A DNA stretch of 64,000 nt, from the NCBI GenBank assembly GCA_028532985.1, contig JANCIK010000009.1, positions 2,418,001-2,482,000 of the forward strand, in the 5' to 3' direction. This DNA comes from Stropharia rugosoannulata (lineage: Eukaryota; Basidiomycota; Agaricomycetes; Agaricales; Strophariaceae). A program made the translations under genes and the position numbers. The notes beneath the pieces are model-generated. The model did not search any database and was not told the origin of the DNA. It saw nothing but the letters and a program-made list of their open reading frames with translations. This document shows, piece after piece, positions 32,020 through 42,798 of this stretch (position 1 is the stretch's first letter; every line of letters starts with the position of its first letter).

Positions 32020-32767
32020 TGGTGAGTTATTTGCACCATATTCTCACGCGCCCCCCCGGACTGATCTGAGTGCCCGCCCCCCAACTCAGAGGGCCTTAAC
32101 TCATGGGTCAGCAGACAATTGCTTCAGATGGTTCCTATTGTGTAAGCATTGGATAATATCGACTCTAAATATATTTTGTAGCATTTTTTCACTGTTTAAT
32201 TTCAAATTATTGATGTAAGGCAGTCACAACATATAATTTGATTTCTGCTTAGATTCTAGAGTACTTTTAAGTGTATTATACATAAATGAAACATATAATA
32301 CATATACTGTTGGAATCAAGTGAGGAAGACGCTATATTCTCTGTAAATTCTATCTAAACTTACTTGATGTTGCAGCATTAGGAAATTATCTTGGTCATTC
32401 TGCTTATTGTTATTGATTTATTTCAAATAAAATACACATAACTAGGTTAGCCCTCATCTATATACACTTATATGACATTGAAACCACAAATTCAAATTTG
32501 TTGCTCTGAGTCGGGGCGGGCAAACTTGAATGTCGGGGGGGAAATGAGGCGTGGGAATTCATCAGCATCGGAATGATGGCAGTGAAAATCGAGTGAATAT
32601 TGAGCGAATACATATAATTTCATTGAGAATTTCACAGAGTTGGTTAGAAATATAAGTATGCTTGTATACTTAAGTGATCTTTGCAAAGTACAGCATGATG
32701 GAGAGTGGTCTGGCTTGCCGAGTTGGGGGGCGGGGGCGCGTGAGAATGCGGTGCAAATAACTCACCA
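32020..32767. mobile_element. non-autonomous TIR element with TA target duplication
   Basis: The ends TGGTGAGTTATTTGCACC (32020 inward) and its inverse at 32767 form an inverted repeat of roughly 36 bp with a few mismatches, continuing through TTCTCACGCGCCCCC. Both sides are flanked by TA (32018-32019, 32768-32769). The 748-bp interior is AT-rich and has no coding frame. TA duplication and small size fit a Tc1/mariner-type MITE. A further partial inverted match (CTGAGT..GGGCGGG near 32068 and 32505) hints at internal rearrangement. Confidence 0.7.
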
Positions 32768-33951
32768 TAGTAGCGGGCCCTGCCGGTGTCAGCCGGCGCT
32801 ACAGCGTTATATCCTTCTCTAACCTATATCATAATACCGCGGCCGTGCAATAAAAATCCATCTAGTAATGAGTATAACCTCTGCAGGGCCTACTTGTATC
32901 TTCTACATCCTCTCTTCGCGTAAAATGAACAATTGGGCTTAGTTCGCGTTTCCGTCAATACAAGTAATTTCTTTCTTGACTCAGTCTAAATATTCAATTC
33001 ACATTACCTACTACATAGCGAGTATTGTGCCCATTGCCATTGAATTTCTGGGATTCAATTATTACTATTAAAGAGCCAAATCCACAAATTTGATGATAAT
33101 ACTAGTAGTTGAAGTTCCCGACGCTGGGAAGCACAAGATTAGACAAGTAAACTATCCAAAATGCTGAGATACGCTCTTCTTACTACCACCCAGATATAAC
33201 CTTGGCCTTGCTAGGCAAAGTTATGTTAGGAAAAGTTATGCACATGATATGCACATAAAATATCATTATGGGCCAAGTAAGGACAAGGTCGCCCCAATGG
33301 ATGATCAGGAATGATCCAGCTTACAAAGCAATGTGACCATCGTATGATCGAGGGAATGACGTTCCGAGTGCGCTTGACTCCTGCGTGATACGCTCACACA
33401 AGCGCTCACTAGCACTGGTGCCCCACTGTTGCGCCTACCGCACACCGTCCGTCATTTCTTCCACGCCTCCCTGCATCTCTCATGCGTGTTTCCATTTTAA
33501 CTTGCTATTCAATACTTGATGATCTGGATGCCCCACTGGAATGAGAACATCTGAGAACATACAGCTGAATCGCCCCACCCTTCTGGCTCGAGTCGCGCTA
33601 GAATCAAGTCTCTGCCAGGCGTCAAGCTGCTTAAGATACAGAATTCCCACCGCCATAAACTTGTGTGTCTAATCCTGTGGGCATTGTGCGCTAGGTAATA
33701 CGTATACGATGAATACTGTCGGCGTGCTTCTGAGAGTGAAAATGTTTCACAATTGCTGAGCCTGACGGCACCTCTTTGGGGTCAAATCGCATTAAATCTG
33801 GCAACCACAGTCTCGGGATAGATAAAAAGTCTCCGAATCAACACAAAGTTGTCTCGACTTAGCCAGGGCAACATTTCCTATGATGCAATTCCATACGCCA
33901 CTATTGGGCGAATCGAACAAGTGCTTCTCTGGGCTCTGACTCTTTCTTGAC
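32768..33951. other. intergenic, no gene seen
   Basis: About 1.2 kb before copy C. No coding frame, RNA gene or repeat could be supported. Confidence 0.35.
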
Positions 33952-33958
33952 TATAAAA
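33952..33958 (+). promoter_or_regulatory. TATA box of membrane-protein gene C
   Basis: TATAAAA lies 94 bp upstream of the ATG at 34046. Confidence 0.55.
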
Positions 33959-34045
33959 GGCCTTGACATGTGCATTCTATCCTGCATTCTCCTCGTTCCG
34001 CTTTACACATCGAAGCAGAGTCCCCTTGAACCTACAAGCATATTC

Positions 34046-34966
34046 ATGATGAACCGCTACAGGTCCTCGCCGTTGCACTTGCCCAGACACCTCATGCTAG
34101 GTACGTCCGAATTTTTCCTCACACACGACGCCGCCGACACGAGAAATTCTTAAAGGTCTGGCTACTGTGCTGAGCATCCCTGTGATTGGCCTGTTGGCCC
34201 ACCTACTGAAAAAGTCCTCTACGACCCAAGCATACCAGGTCTTGGGGATTGTGACTGCGGCTCTGACCATCCCGACTCTGCTGGTTCTGTAAGTATTTTA
34301 GCTTCCATTCACTTCTCACGTAAATGTTAATACGGCCCCACTAAGACTCTGTCTTCCCCGGATTGTATTCGTGATGACGGAACTCATTACCGTCTGTGAG
34401 TCTGCTTCTTCATCTCACGATATACATCGACTTATATGGGGAATTTTCTCATTACCTAGTCTTCTTGTGGATCCTCTGGACTGCTACTGTCGCCCTCACT
34501 ATTCAGGCAAGGAATACCTCCTTTGGCAATACGCAGTGCACTTTCTCGGGTGGTAAGCTTTGTAAAATAAGTCTTTTCAGACAGTAGCGCTCATGAAACC
34601 ACAATAAGACTCGAAGACATGCAATGAGCTCTCCGCTGCGGAAGCCCTTTCCATCATCATCTTCGGACTGCGTACGTCCTGTTTGCATGTTTTTTGGATA
34701 CGGACGTTATTTGACAGCTGAACTATTTAGTATTCCTCTACCTGCTTGGCCTGCTCTTGCACGGTGCTTTCTCTCACCATCGGGGTGCCAACCAAGGTGT
34801 ATGGTTCCGAAGGATGAACGACAGGGCAGATAACTACGGCGATTCTAATAGCGCTGGCTATGGCAATCATCATGGAGTAACGGGTGGCCCTGCCATGACC
34901 CAATCAACCAATGCTCAACCTCTCAACGTTCACCCTGGCACTGCTGGTACCGCTCCAGCGGTCTAG
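34046..34966 (+). CDS. four-helix membrane protein, MARVEL-like (array copy C)
   Basis: Multi-exon. Spliced reading: MMNRYRSSPLHLPRHLML, helix 1 GLATVLSIPVIGLLAHLL, helix 2 GIVTAALTIPTLLVLLCL, helix 3 ELITVFFLWILWTATVALTI followed by QARNTSFGNTQCTF, loop SKTCNELSAAEAL with a second Cys, helix 4 IIIFGLLFLYLLGLLLHGAF, then VWFRRMND and a Gly/Asn/Thr-rich tail ending GTAPAV. The FLWILW and ALTIQAR segments tie it closely to copy D (VLWVLW, ALTIQAR). The paired loop cysteines are conserved with copies A and D and could form a disulfide. ATG 34046 is directly followed by a second ATG. Confidence 0.75.
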
Positions 34967-36061
34967 GGATTCATTTCTACGACTTTCTGTCTGCTTCCAT
35001 ACCGAAGAAATATTCGAAAATGCACTCAAGCATTTACGTGCTAAACAAAGATTTGTGACGACTCCGGGCCTCTTGTTTTGTTTTTTACTACCTTCTATTC
35101 TCTAATAATGCTTTGTTTGTTTCTGAAATGGTTGTATATGCTTCTCCCTGTAGAGGGTTTCACTGTATATTTCATCCCAGTGTAACTGTCATTTGTATGC
35201 CTTGTTACCACAATCAATAACACACGTTTGAATCCAACTTGAACAAATGTGAATGTCCGATCGGCTTCGATGTCCCAACCAAGTCCCAACTACTTGCCCA
35301 TCGCGCTGTGTAGTATGGAATCCCCTCTGCATGCTAAAAATGTACGCAACTTATACGTGCTGTATTGTACAATTGCTCGCATATGGCTCCAAACTCGGAT
35401 CCACTTCTGACAAAGTTTTGACAAAGTTCAAGGTTGAACGACAGTGGCTCGTCTGCGGCGAGTTCCCACGGGATACTAATCTGATGCTGCGAGGTTGATT
35501 AATTGACCTGTTGTCCAACTTTCCTGATGTTGTAATGGATATTTCCTCGCAATTGAAAGGCTCCCCGACTCCGAGTCGTGCACATCAATGGACTACACTA
35601 TGCCGCATACACCTCTGTTCCATCAGGTCTTCCAAAAGTTTTCTCGGTTAAATCTGGAGTGGACGATGGTGTTCTACTAGCAAGATCCTGACACTCCGAT
35701 TATTTACTCGCGCTGTCGTTGTACTATGAGCTCCGGTCGGCGGTTCATGACTTTTCTGGAATAATCTATAGTAGGAAGTGTACCATATACGCTCGTTCTT
35801 CTGTAATCTGGGAGATTTTGCACCAGCCTGTTGATGGCATAGCGTCATAGTGCCCCGCAGCTCAAGATCCGTCTTGTCAAGGCGACTAAGTATAATACCT
35901 CTAACCTGTGTGGTCCCATCCTCCAGCTGGATGATGTCATGGCTCGCCCCACCCCTTTAAACTGTTAAAAGCGAAGCTTACTGCTGGAAACAAAGCAGTA
36001 CCTTCCCTAGCATCTCCAGAACACCTGAACTCCGTCGCAGCCTCCTCGAGTGAAGAAAAGA
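34967..36061. other. intergenic region between array copies C and D
   Basis: About 1.1 kb holding the end of C and the promoter of D. A TTTAAA at 35955 is the nearest TATA-like element, 107 bp before the D start. No gene is recognised. Confidence 0.4.
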
Positions 36062-36880
36062 ATGGCATTCGCACTTCTCATTCCCCGCATCTTCTTACTT
36101 GGTACGTTAACCCACGATATGCTTATACAATGTACCACCTTTCTCAACTCCATGTATGTGCAACAGGGTTATGCATAGTCCTTAGCATTGTCGTGTTGGG
36201 CCTCGCTGCCAACTTGACAAATCTTTCCTCCCATGCCCATGCCATCACAAACTATGAAGTTATGGCTCTCATCACGTCTATTTTATCCATCTTAATACTC
36301 CCTGCATTGTACGTATTGCATCTGCTTAGAAGTTAGTTGTCGAATACAGTTACTAAGTCCCTCGAACAGAATTATAATCCCTCATGTACTCTTTCTTTGG
36401 ACGGATCTTGTCATCATCTGTAAGTAAACAATGTACTACCTTTTGTCATTTTCCTCAACTCTGCTTCAGGTGTATTATGGGTACTCTGGGTGGTTACAGC
36501 TGCCCTCACTATCCAAGCAAGGGACGCTCTATTCGGTGATTCCGACTGCAGTATCTTTGTTTGTGAGTACTATTAGTAGAATCAGGCAATTTCCCGAGTG
36601 CTAATGTATTGCGTCTTTGAAAGCTCAAGCAGGGAGCGTATGCAACCAAATAACGGCTCTGGAGGGTATATCGGTCACTATTTTCGTGCTCTGTAAGTAT
36701 TATTCTCTTCGTTCAACCACAAATTGTGCTGACAAATGTATGCAATGCTTAGTACTGCTCTACATGCTTGCTCTCTTCATTTACGGCGTTGTTGGGCACA
36801 CACGCCACTCTGATAAGGGCATATGGTCTCGCAGGATGCACGAACACAATAACACCCCCTTGACAACGCAAAGGGTATGA
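36062..36880 (+). CDS. four-helix membrane protein, MARVEL-like (array copy D)
   Basis: Seven exons. Spliced reading: MAFALLIPRIFLL, helix 1 GLCIVLSIVVLGLAANL, helix 2 EVMALITSILSILILPALII, helix 3 DLVIICVLWVLWVVTAALTI followed by QARDALFGDSDCSIF, loop SQAGSVCNQITALEG, helix 4 ISVTIFVLLLLYMLALFIYG, then DKGIWSRRMHEHNN and a short tail. All introns are GT/AG with matching phases. It is the shortest-tailed copy. The motif (I/V)W-(S/F)-RRM after helix 4 is shared with C. Its stop lies only about 30 bp from the convergent hydrolase stop. Confidence 0.75.
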
Positions 36881-36910
36881 GAAGTTCAAACAACCAACCT
36901 ACAGGAAATT

Positions 36911-38173
36911 CTAGTATAATCTTCGTCTTTGTAACTTAATATGTAATAATACTATAATGCAGTATGATTTCATTATACAGAAGACCGTTTCATTGAAAAA
37001 AGCTTTGGAAGATTGATGCAGAGAGCTCGGGATGGTCATACATTCCCTGCGAGATGAAATGTTAGTACTTTATTTACTAAAGGAAAGGCAAGAGATTCTA
37101 GAAGCGTAGACTTACGAAGTGATTGGCGCTAGGCATCGACTTGACAACGATTGGTAGGCCACTCTTCTCTGCCTCTTCTTCCAATTTCCATACTGCCCAT
37201 ATGACGTTATAAGTAGTTTCTTCGCCATACATAACAATGAACTGTGGATGTCCCCATAAAGACCGGACATCCGCACTGAAGAACGCCCTCTGGCGTAGCG
37301 CACTTTGCGCTGATTGAAAATAAAAGTCAGGAAGATGGTTGTCGCCAGAAGGACCAGCCGACAAGTCGATGAGCTGCAGTACTTCTTCCAGAGGCAAATT
37401 CGCAAATGTTGCGGGTTTGATAGGTTCGTCGACCTTGTACACCAGTGTACGGCAGTCCTTCTTGTCGAGGTCTTTCTGTGGAAAGTACTGCAACACCCAG
37501 TTTGCGAACGCTAGCCCTCTCTGATCCACGGGGATAGTTTCGTCGTACAGAGGAATCCATCCACCCGTTGGTGGATTAGCGAACCCGTGACAAGTTAAAG
37601 GCGGATCTGTTATAAGTTTATCAATAAGTGATCACACTCTGAAGATTAATGCCTACCCCACCAAACTAAATTTTTGACATGCTTTGACATCCGGGCTTGT
37701 GTTTCAGTATCGGCATCGCTGATTGAACTAACTATTGCATTCATGAACGACGTTCCCAGCGACCAGCCGGCGATTGTAACATCCTGCAACTTCTGCTCAA
37801 CGATTAACTTGTCCACGATGCGAAGAAGATATTCCCCTTGTTTAGTGATTGCCTTTACGAGCTCCTCGGTCGAGTTAGACGAATCCAAAGCTTTGGCCTC
37901 TTCTGCAGTGTAAGGCGTTGAACCAGGGTACAGACGCCGATTAGGTGCGATTAGACGGTACTGATGTGAAGCGGCAGATGCTAGCATGTGTTTGAACACC
38001 CCTAGGAAGATGGTTAGGTATATGCGCAACGTATAGATTTGTTTGTTGTTCGTACCACTGTGGTAGGTATGTCCATGGAAGATGACGAGAGTATGATAGA
38101 CCTCTGCGCCTGGAGGCGCTCCGCTATCTCTGTACGCAAACTGGACGTCGCTTGTCACTTGGATTGTTTGCAT
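36911..38173 (-). CDS. alpha/beta hydrolase
   Basis: Four exons, about 370 residues. Canonical alpha/beta-hydrolase layout: HTLVIFHGHTYHSGVFKHML (oxyanion region), YRLIAPNRRLYPGSTPY, the nucleophile elbow VTIAGWSLGTSFMNA with Ser in G-W-S-L-G, a cap region containing LPLEEVLQLIDLSAGPSGDN, an acidic-residue strand QFIVMYGEETTYNV, and the catalytic His in SANHF followed by GMYDHPE in the last exon. Such enzymes hydrolyse esters, amides or epoxides; nothing visible narrows this. No signal peptide is seen, so it is probably cytosolic. The last exon (after an intron at about 37060-37112) is the least certain part of the model. Confidence 0.78.
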
Positions 38174-39229
38174 ATCTTATGCTTTCAAGCGGATTCGGAA
38201 TTGAGGCAAAGGAAGAGCGTGAAGGGCAGATTTGATAGACAATATTGTGGGGCTATCTCGAATTTATTGATGAAGCCCCGTGGTAGGGCTCCCTTTGGCA
38301 ACAAACTCACGCTGATTCATGAGGAAGTGAGTTGAATATAAAAAGGGCTCGGCTTGATACTGCTGCTTGATATTTCCCATCGCACAGAGGTCTTGCACAC
38401 CCAATGCGCATCAAGCAACCCACATAGGTCCTAAGTTAGTATCGATATCAAGTCCTGTAAATAAAGGTCTATGCAAGGTCTGCACCACTTCATGTTTCGT
38501 TTGTGGTGTGAAGCTTTGGGACAATTACCGACTCCGGTCGTCAACCGGACTGAAAGAAGGACGAGGGTGCTGGCGCTCGAACCACTTCAGCCAAAAGCCA
38601 TCTTAAGAGATGACCAACCATCTCTAAACCCAGCATATATAGCTGTGAGGATACCATCCTTACACGGCCGTACGTGCAAGGATAATGTAGCAGGTTGTAG
38701 GCGGGGTATTTGAACCAGTAACAGGAAAATCCACGTAATACTTAAGCAGGTTCTTGCTTTATGTAATACGAGAACTGATGGTAAGAACATGATTTAACCT
38801 CCACCAGGCCGCCATCTCAGTTTCTGATCGAGCTGAAGTCGAGCTGAAGGTTCGGAATTTTAGAAAGTCCTCGCGTATCTTGCGCGTATCTCACATACCG
38901 AAGAGGCACCGGACGCAGCCTCTTCATGATATCCGACGCACAGAACATGAAACATCAACATAGTGACAAGCGAAGTCGACACTTGTCTCGGGTATGAATT
39001 AGCACAGTACAGTTCCAAGGGATTCATGCCCGCTCAATCTGAATTCATTCACTGTGTTGATTTCACTTACGAGTGCTTGTGTTGATCTTTCTATCACCGG
39101 GTTCTACCACGACTCTTGGCCTCCTGACTAGCTCCTTACTTACAAGGCTTGTGTGTATAGGCTGTGTATAGGCCTAAGGAAAGGGAAGCTGAAAACCGTC
39201 AGGGAGGGCCGTCCAGAAATGAAAAGGAT
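38174..39229. other. intergenic region, no gene seen
   Basis: About 1 kb upstream of the hydrolase. Only short frames without recognisable content. Confidence 0.35.
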
Positions 39230-39561
39230 ATGATCACTTTTGATATACATAGAAACTCGCGCGGCGCCAAAGCGAACAACGAAGGTGAGTGCTGATTACC
39301 TATAGATATCGTACTGACATCTCAAATGCCAATTGAACAGCTTCATTTGAACAGCTTACCAGTGGCGTTCATGGCGCGGCCGTAGAGGACCCGCAAGAAG
39401 AGACGGAGGAAAACTCATTGCGACCGGTTTCTCTGTGTGCCGACACAGATTCAATTCTTTCAATAAATCAAGGGCCCTCCGTCTCCACTCCGGCATGTCA
39501 AAAGTCATCACTGATTTTGGAAGATGCTCTGTTCTTCACTTTCCCATCTATTGGACATTAA
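39230..39561 (+). CDS. possible small two-exon gene, unrecognised
   Basis: ATG at 39230 (DMITFDIHRNSRGAKANNE) is followed by a consensus donor GTGAGT at 39285 and an acceptor at 39340. The frame then continues for 73 codons: ASFEQLTSGVHGAAVEDPQE, then acidic and Ser-rich sequence to SLILEDALFFTFPSIGH-stop. The frame also stays open upstream of the ATG for about 19 codons of hydrophilic sequence from 39172, so this may be the end of a larger or decayed gene. No domain is recognised. Confidence 0.3.
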
Positions 39562-39720
39562 TAGCATCAGTGGCGGAAGTGTATTCCCGACAAGGTCCAT
39601 TACAGCTGCCAAACGACTTCTTACGACCCTTAAGCCGAACAAAGGTCGCCGTATTTAAGCATTGTGACTGCCTTGTCGAACGTGCCTGTATCCTCAACTG
39701 ACCCCGCCTCATTGTGCGCT

Positions 39721-42010
39721 ATGTCGTTCAGCGAATCCGTTCAGCATGCTCGCATGGAATCCAGCACTTCTTCGCAGACAGCAACTTGGTCGTCTTCCCT
39801 CCAATCCGCCTTCGCGACATCTGGCAATGGCGGAGTTGACCCTGCTTCCACCTCACCTTTGACCGAGTCTCACCTACTGGCGATTGGTATTGCGAACAAT
39901 GGAAATGTGTCTGATGTCTCCCCAGACTTCGGCTTCGCCAAAACCATTCCACCGAGCAATATTTGCCGTACTCTCATAGTATGCTTCGATGGGACAGGTG
40001 ACCAGTACGCATAACACACATAGCTCTTTATCCCGTCTTTGCTAAAGATACTATGTGAAATAGGTTTGACTCTGACGTGCGTATTCTACTATCCAACAGC
40101 GGATCGCACATATCGAAAATGACTGATCTATTCTTGTCTAAAGAACTCTAACATCGTTGAGTTCTTCAGTATGTTGAAGAAAGACGATCCGGACAGGCAG
40201 CTGGTTTACTATCAAGCTGGTATTGGAACGTATACAACCCCGGAAATTGCTACACCTTTCATGTCATCAATCAGCAAGGTAAATATCAAATACCAATTAA
40301 GTAGTAGGAAATATGACTAATACATATGGGACAGAATTTAGACATGGCTATAGCATGGAACTTGGATGCTCACATCATGGGTGCGCAATGACCTTTTCCG
40401 GTTTCTTTTGCGTATTGAGTTTCTCTTTAGGCGGCTATGAATTCTTAATGCAGAATTGTAAGGCAATTCATCGATTTATGCTACCATTTACTAATTATGT
40501 TTAGATCGTACCAACGACAAGATATGCATCTTCGGTTTGTATATGCCATTTCGACCTGGGATGTTATCTCACGTTTTTTTTATCTACTAGGGTTTTCTCG
40601 CGGTGCTTACACTGCACGATGGTGAGTACTCCTTTCCCGAGATTACTGAACATTTTTATGACCATTATTATTAGCCTTGCCGGGATGCTTCATAAAGTAG
40701 GACTCCTGCCCACATGTAATCACCAACAAGTGCCGTTCGCGTACAAAATGTACACTCAAGCTGATGATGATGGGTGGAAAATGTCAAATGCCTTTAAGAG
40801 GACGTTCTCAATTGATGTCGATATTGAGTTCCTTGGTGTATGGTGAGTAGTTTCACTCGTTCATAGACTGAACTTACCGGTCCGCAGGGATACTGTAAAC
40901 TCTGTTGGCCTAATTCCCAGGCGTCTCCCTTTCACAACTTCGAATGCTGTAGTCAAGACTTTCAGACACGCGCTTGCTCTTGATGAACGTCGGGCCAAGT
41001 TTAAACCTAATCACTGGAACCGGCCTACTGATAAGGAGCTATCGCTCAGCGAAAGCGATAAGCAGAGGCAAGAGTTGATAACAAAATTGAACGAAACACA
41101 AGTGAACGACAATGGTGACAACCACAAGGAAGACAAACCTCAGGCTAAGCGTAAGCCGGAGAAGAAGAATACTAAATTGCGGGAACTCGAGCTACAGTAT
41201 GCGACCCAACGCATAAGGGAAACAGATGTAGAAGAGGTACGCTTTCACTTTTCGTTTTGTCTATGTTTTAGTGGCTGAGTTTATACAAGGTCTGGTTTGC
41301 CGGTTGTCATTGTGGTAAGACTAAGAAATTTTGTCTAATATGCGTTACGGTCCCTGACATCTTTCTTCCTTGCAGACATTGGTGGAGGTTCAGTAGGAGA
41401 CGGAGCTAACCCATGCTTAGCTCGGATACCTCTCCGTTGGATGATCCGAGAGATCTTCAAATCGAAGACCGGCATTCTATTTCATATCGACGGTTTCAAA
41501 CGCATCGGAATGGATTCAACGACGCTTTATCCGGATGTGAAGGCTCGCCCCCCTGCCTTGCCTCTTGACACATACGACGCTCAGACGTGTTTGATCCAAG
41601 ACATTCCCAAGGGTGCATCGAGCACCAATACACCCCAGGGCGCTGATGACTTGCTGTATGGGTCGGCTGTCGCAGAAACAGAGGAAGAGGCGGACCTCAA
41701 AGATGCTCTTGCGCCGATCTACGACCAGCTCAGCTTGAGCTGGGGTTGGTGGGTCTTAGAAGTAATGCCCATGCGTCTTCGTTTCCAGGAAGAGAAGGTA
41801 AAGAAGGAAACTGATGAGAAGGTTTGGGAATGGAAGAACCAGTTGCACATGAATCTAGGAAGGGGGAGGCATATTCCCCGGCAAAGGAAAGACGGAGTCA
41901 AGATTCACCGCACCGTGAAGACGCGACTAGAGGCCGCATATAAGGATGGCAGAAAATACCAGCCTGCTACGGTCAATCTTAAGCTCGAGCACGTTATCTG
42001 GGTCGATTGA
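39721..42010 (+). CDS. DUF2235 (Tle1-like) alpha/beta hydrolase, copy 1
   Basis: Many introns. Spliced product: Ser/Thr-rich N-terminus, then TLIVCFDGTGDQFDSDNSNI, LVYYQAGIGTYTTPEIA, FMSSISKTLDMAIAWNLDAH, GGYEFLMQNYRTNDKICIFG, and the nucleophile elbow GFSRGAYTARCLAGMLHKVG. Next come IEFLGVWDTVNSVGLIPRRL, the FRHALALDERRAKFKPNHWN block, a Lys/Glu-rich insert, EVWFAGCHCDIGGGSVGDG (Asp/His end of the triad), and a C-terminal basic region ending HVIWVD. DUF2235 is the catalytic fold of bacterial type VI phospholipase Tle1, and the fungal members are uncharacterised lipase-like hydrolases. The frame extends upstream of 39721 to 39664 but only with GTG, so ATG 39721 is taken. A TATTTAAG lies about 70 bp upstream. 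Tandem with copy 2. Confidence 0.85.
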
Positions 42011-42798
42011 TTGATTACGTGGGCTGACTGCTGTAGTTTGCTTACAACTAAAATTTCACGAACAACATGACGAAGTCAATTTCTACTACTTGCTTCCCCA
42101 AATAGTGCACCGCTTTCCGTTCTTCTAACATGTAAAATAACTGCCTATACCTGAGTACGTTCCTTTTCAGCCTTAATATAATTATAATTGTACTTCCCTA
42201 AATGCATCAATGTCATGGACTCGAATATCGTAACTTCGAGGGACATACAGCCGGTAACAAGGAATGTTCCCGATGTACTTCATTGTAACGAAACCGCTTA
42301 TTGAAACTAATCGGTATGTATAAGTAAAGTCTTGGAAATGTCAAGTAAGGTGGGTCACGCAATACGGTTGGGCGACGAGCATACATAGCAGGACCCAGGT
42401 CTCGAGAAGATCTCGACTCAAAATTAAATCCAATAGATTGTTTAAATGAACGTAACGTTATCATTTACTCATAAGCACCATATGTACTCATTGTAACAAG
42501 TAAAAAGCCACTATCATTTCTGCGTATGTAATTGGCTCGCCCAGCCTTCTTTTACACTTGAGCGCTCCTAGGCGCTCCTCATGATCAATAGTACTTGATG
42601 GGAATATCCCCTCCGGGCTACGCTCTTTGAACCCTCACCCGACTAGGTTTATTTAGGCAAGGTGTTACTGACTTATGACGACTTCGATGTCCTCTACCGA
42701 GTTTGCGTCAGCCCACTTAGTACAAGTCTTATTCGGTTCTGGAGACTACTTTAGTTGGAGGCCATCCCCACTGACGTTAGGTCCCTGCCCCTCCTACG
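42011..42798. other. intergenic between DUF2235 copies
   Basis: About 790 bp without a recognisable gene. It carries the 3' end of copy 1 and the promoter of copy 2. Confidence 0.4.
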
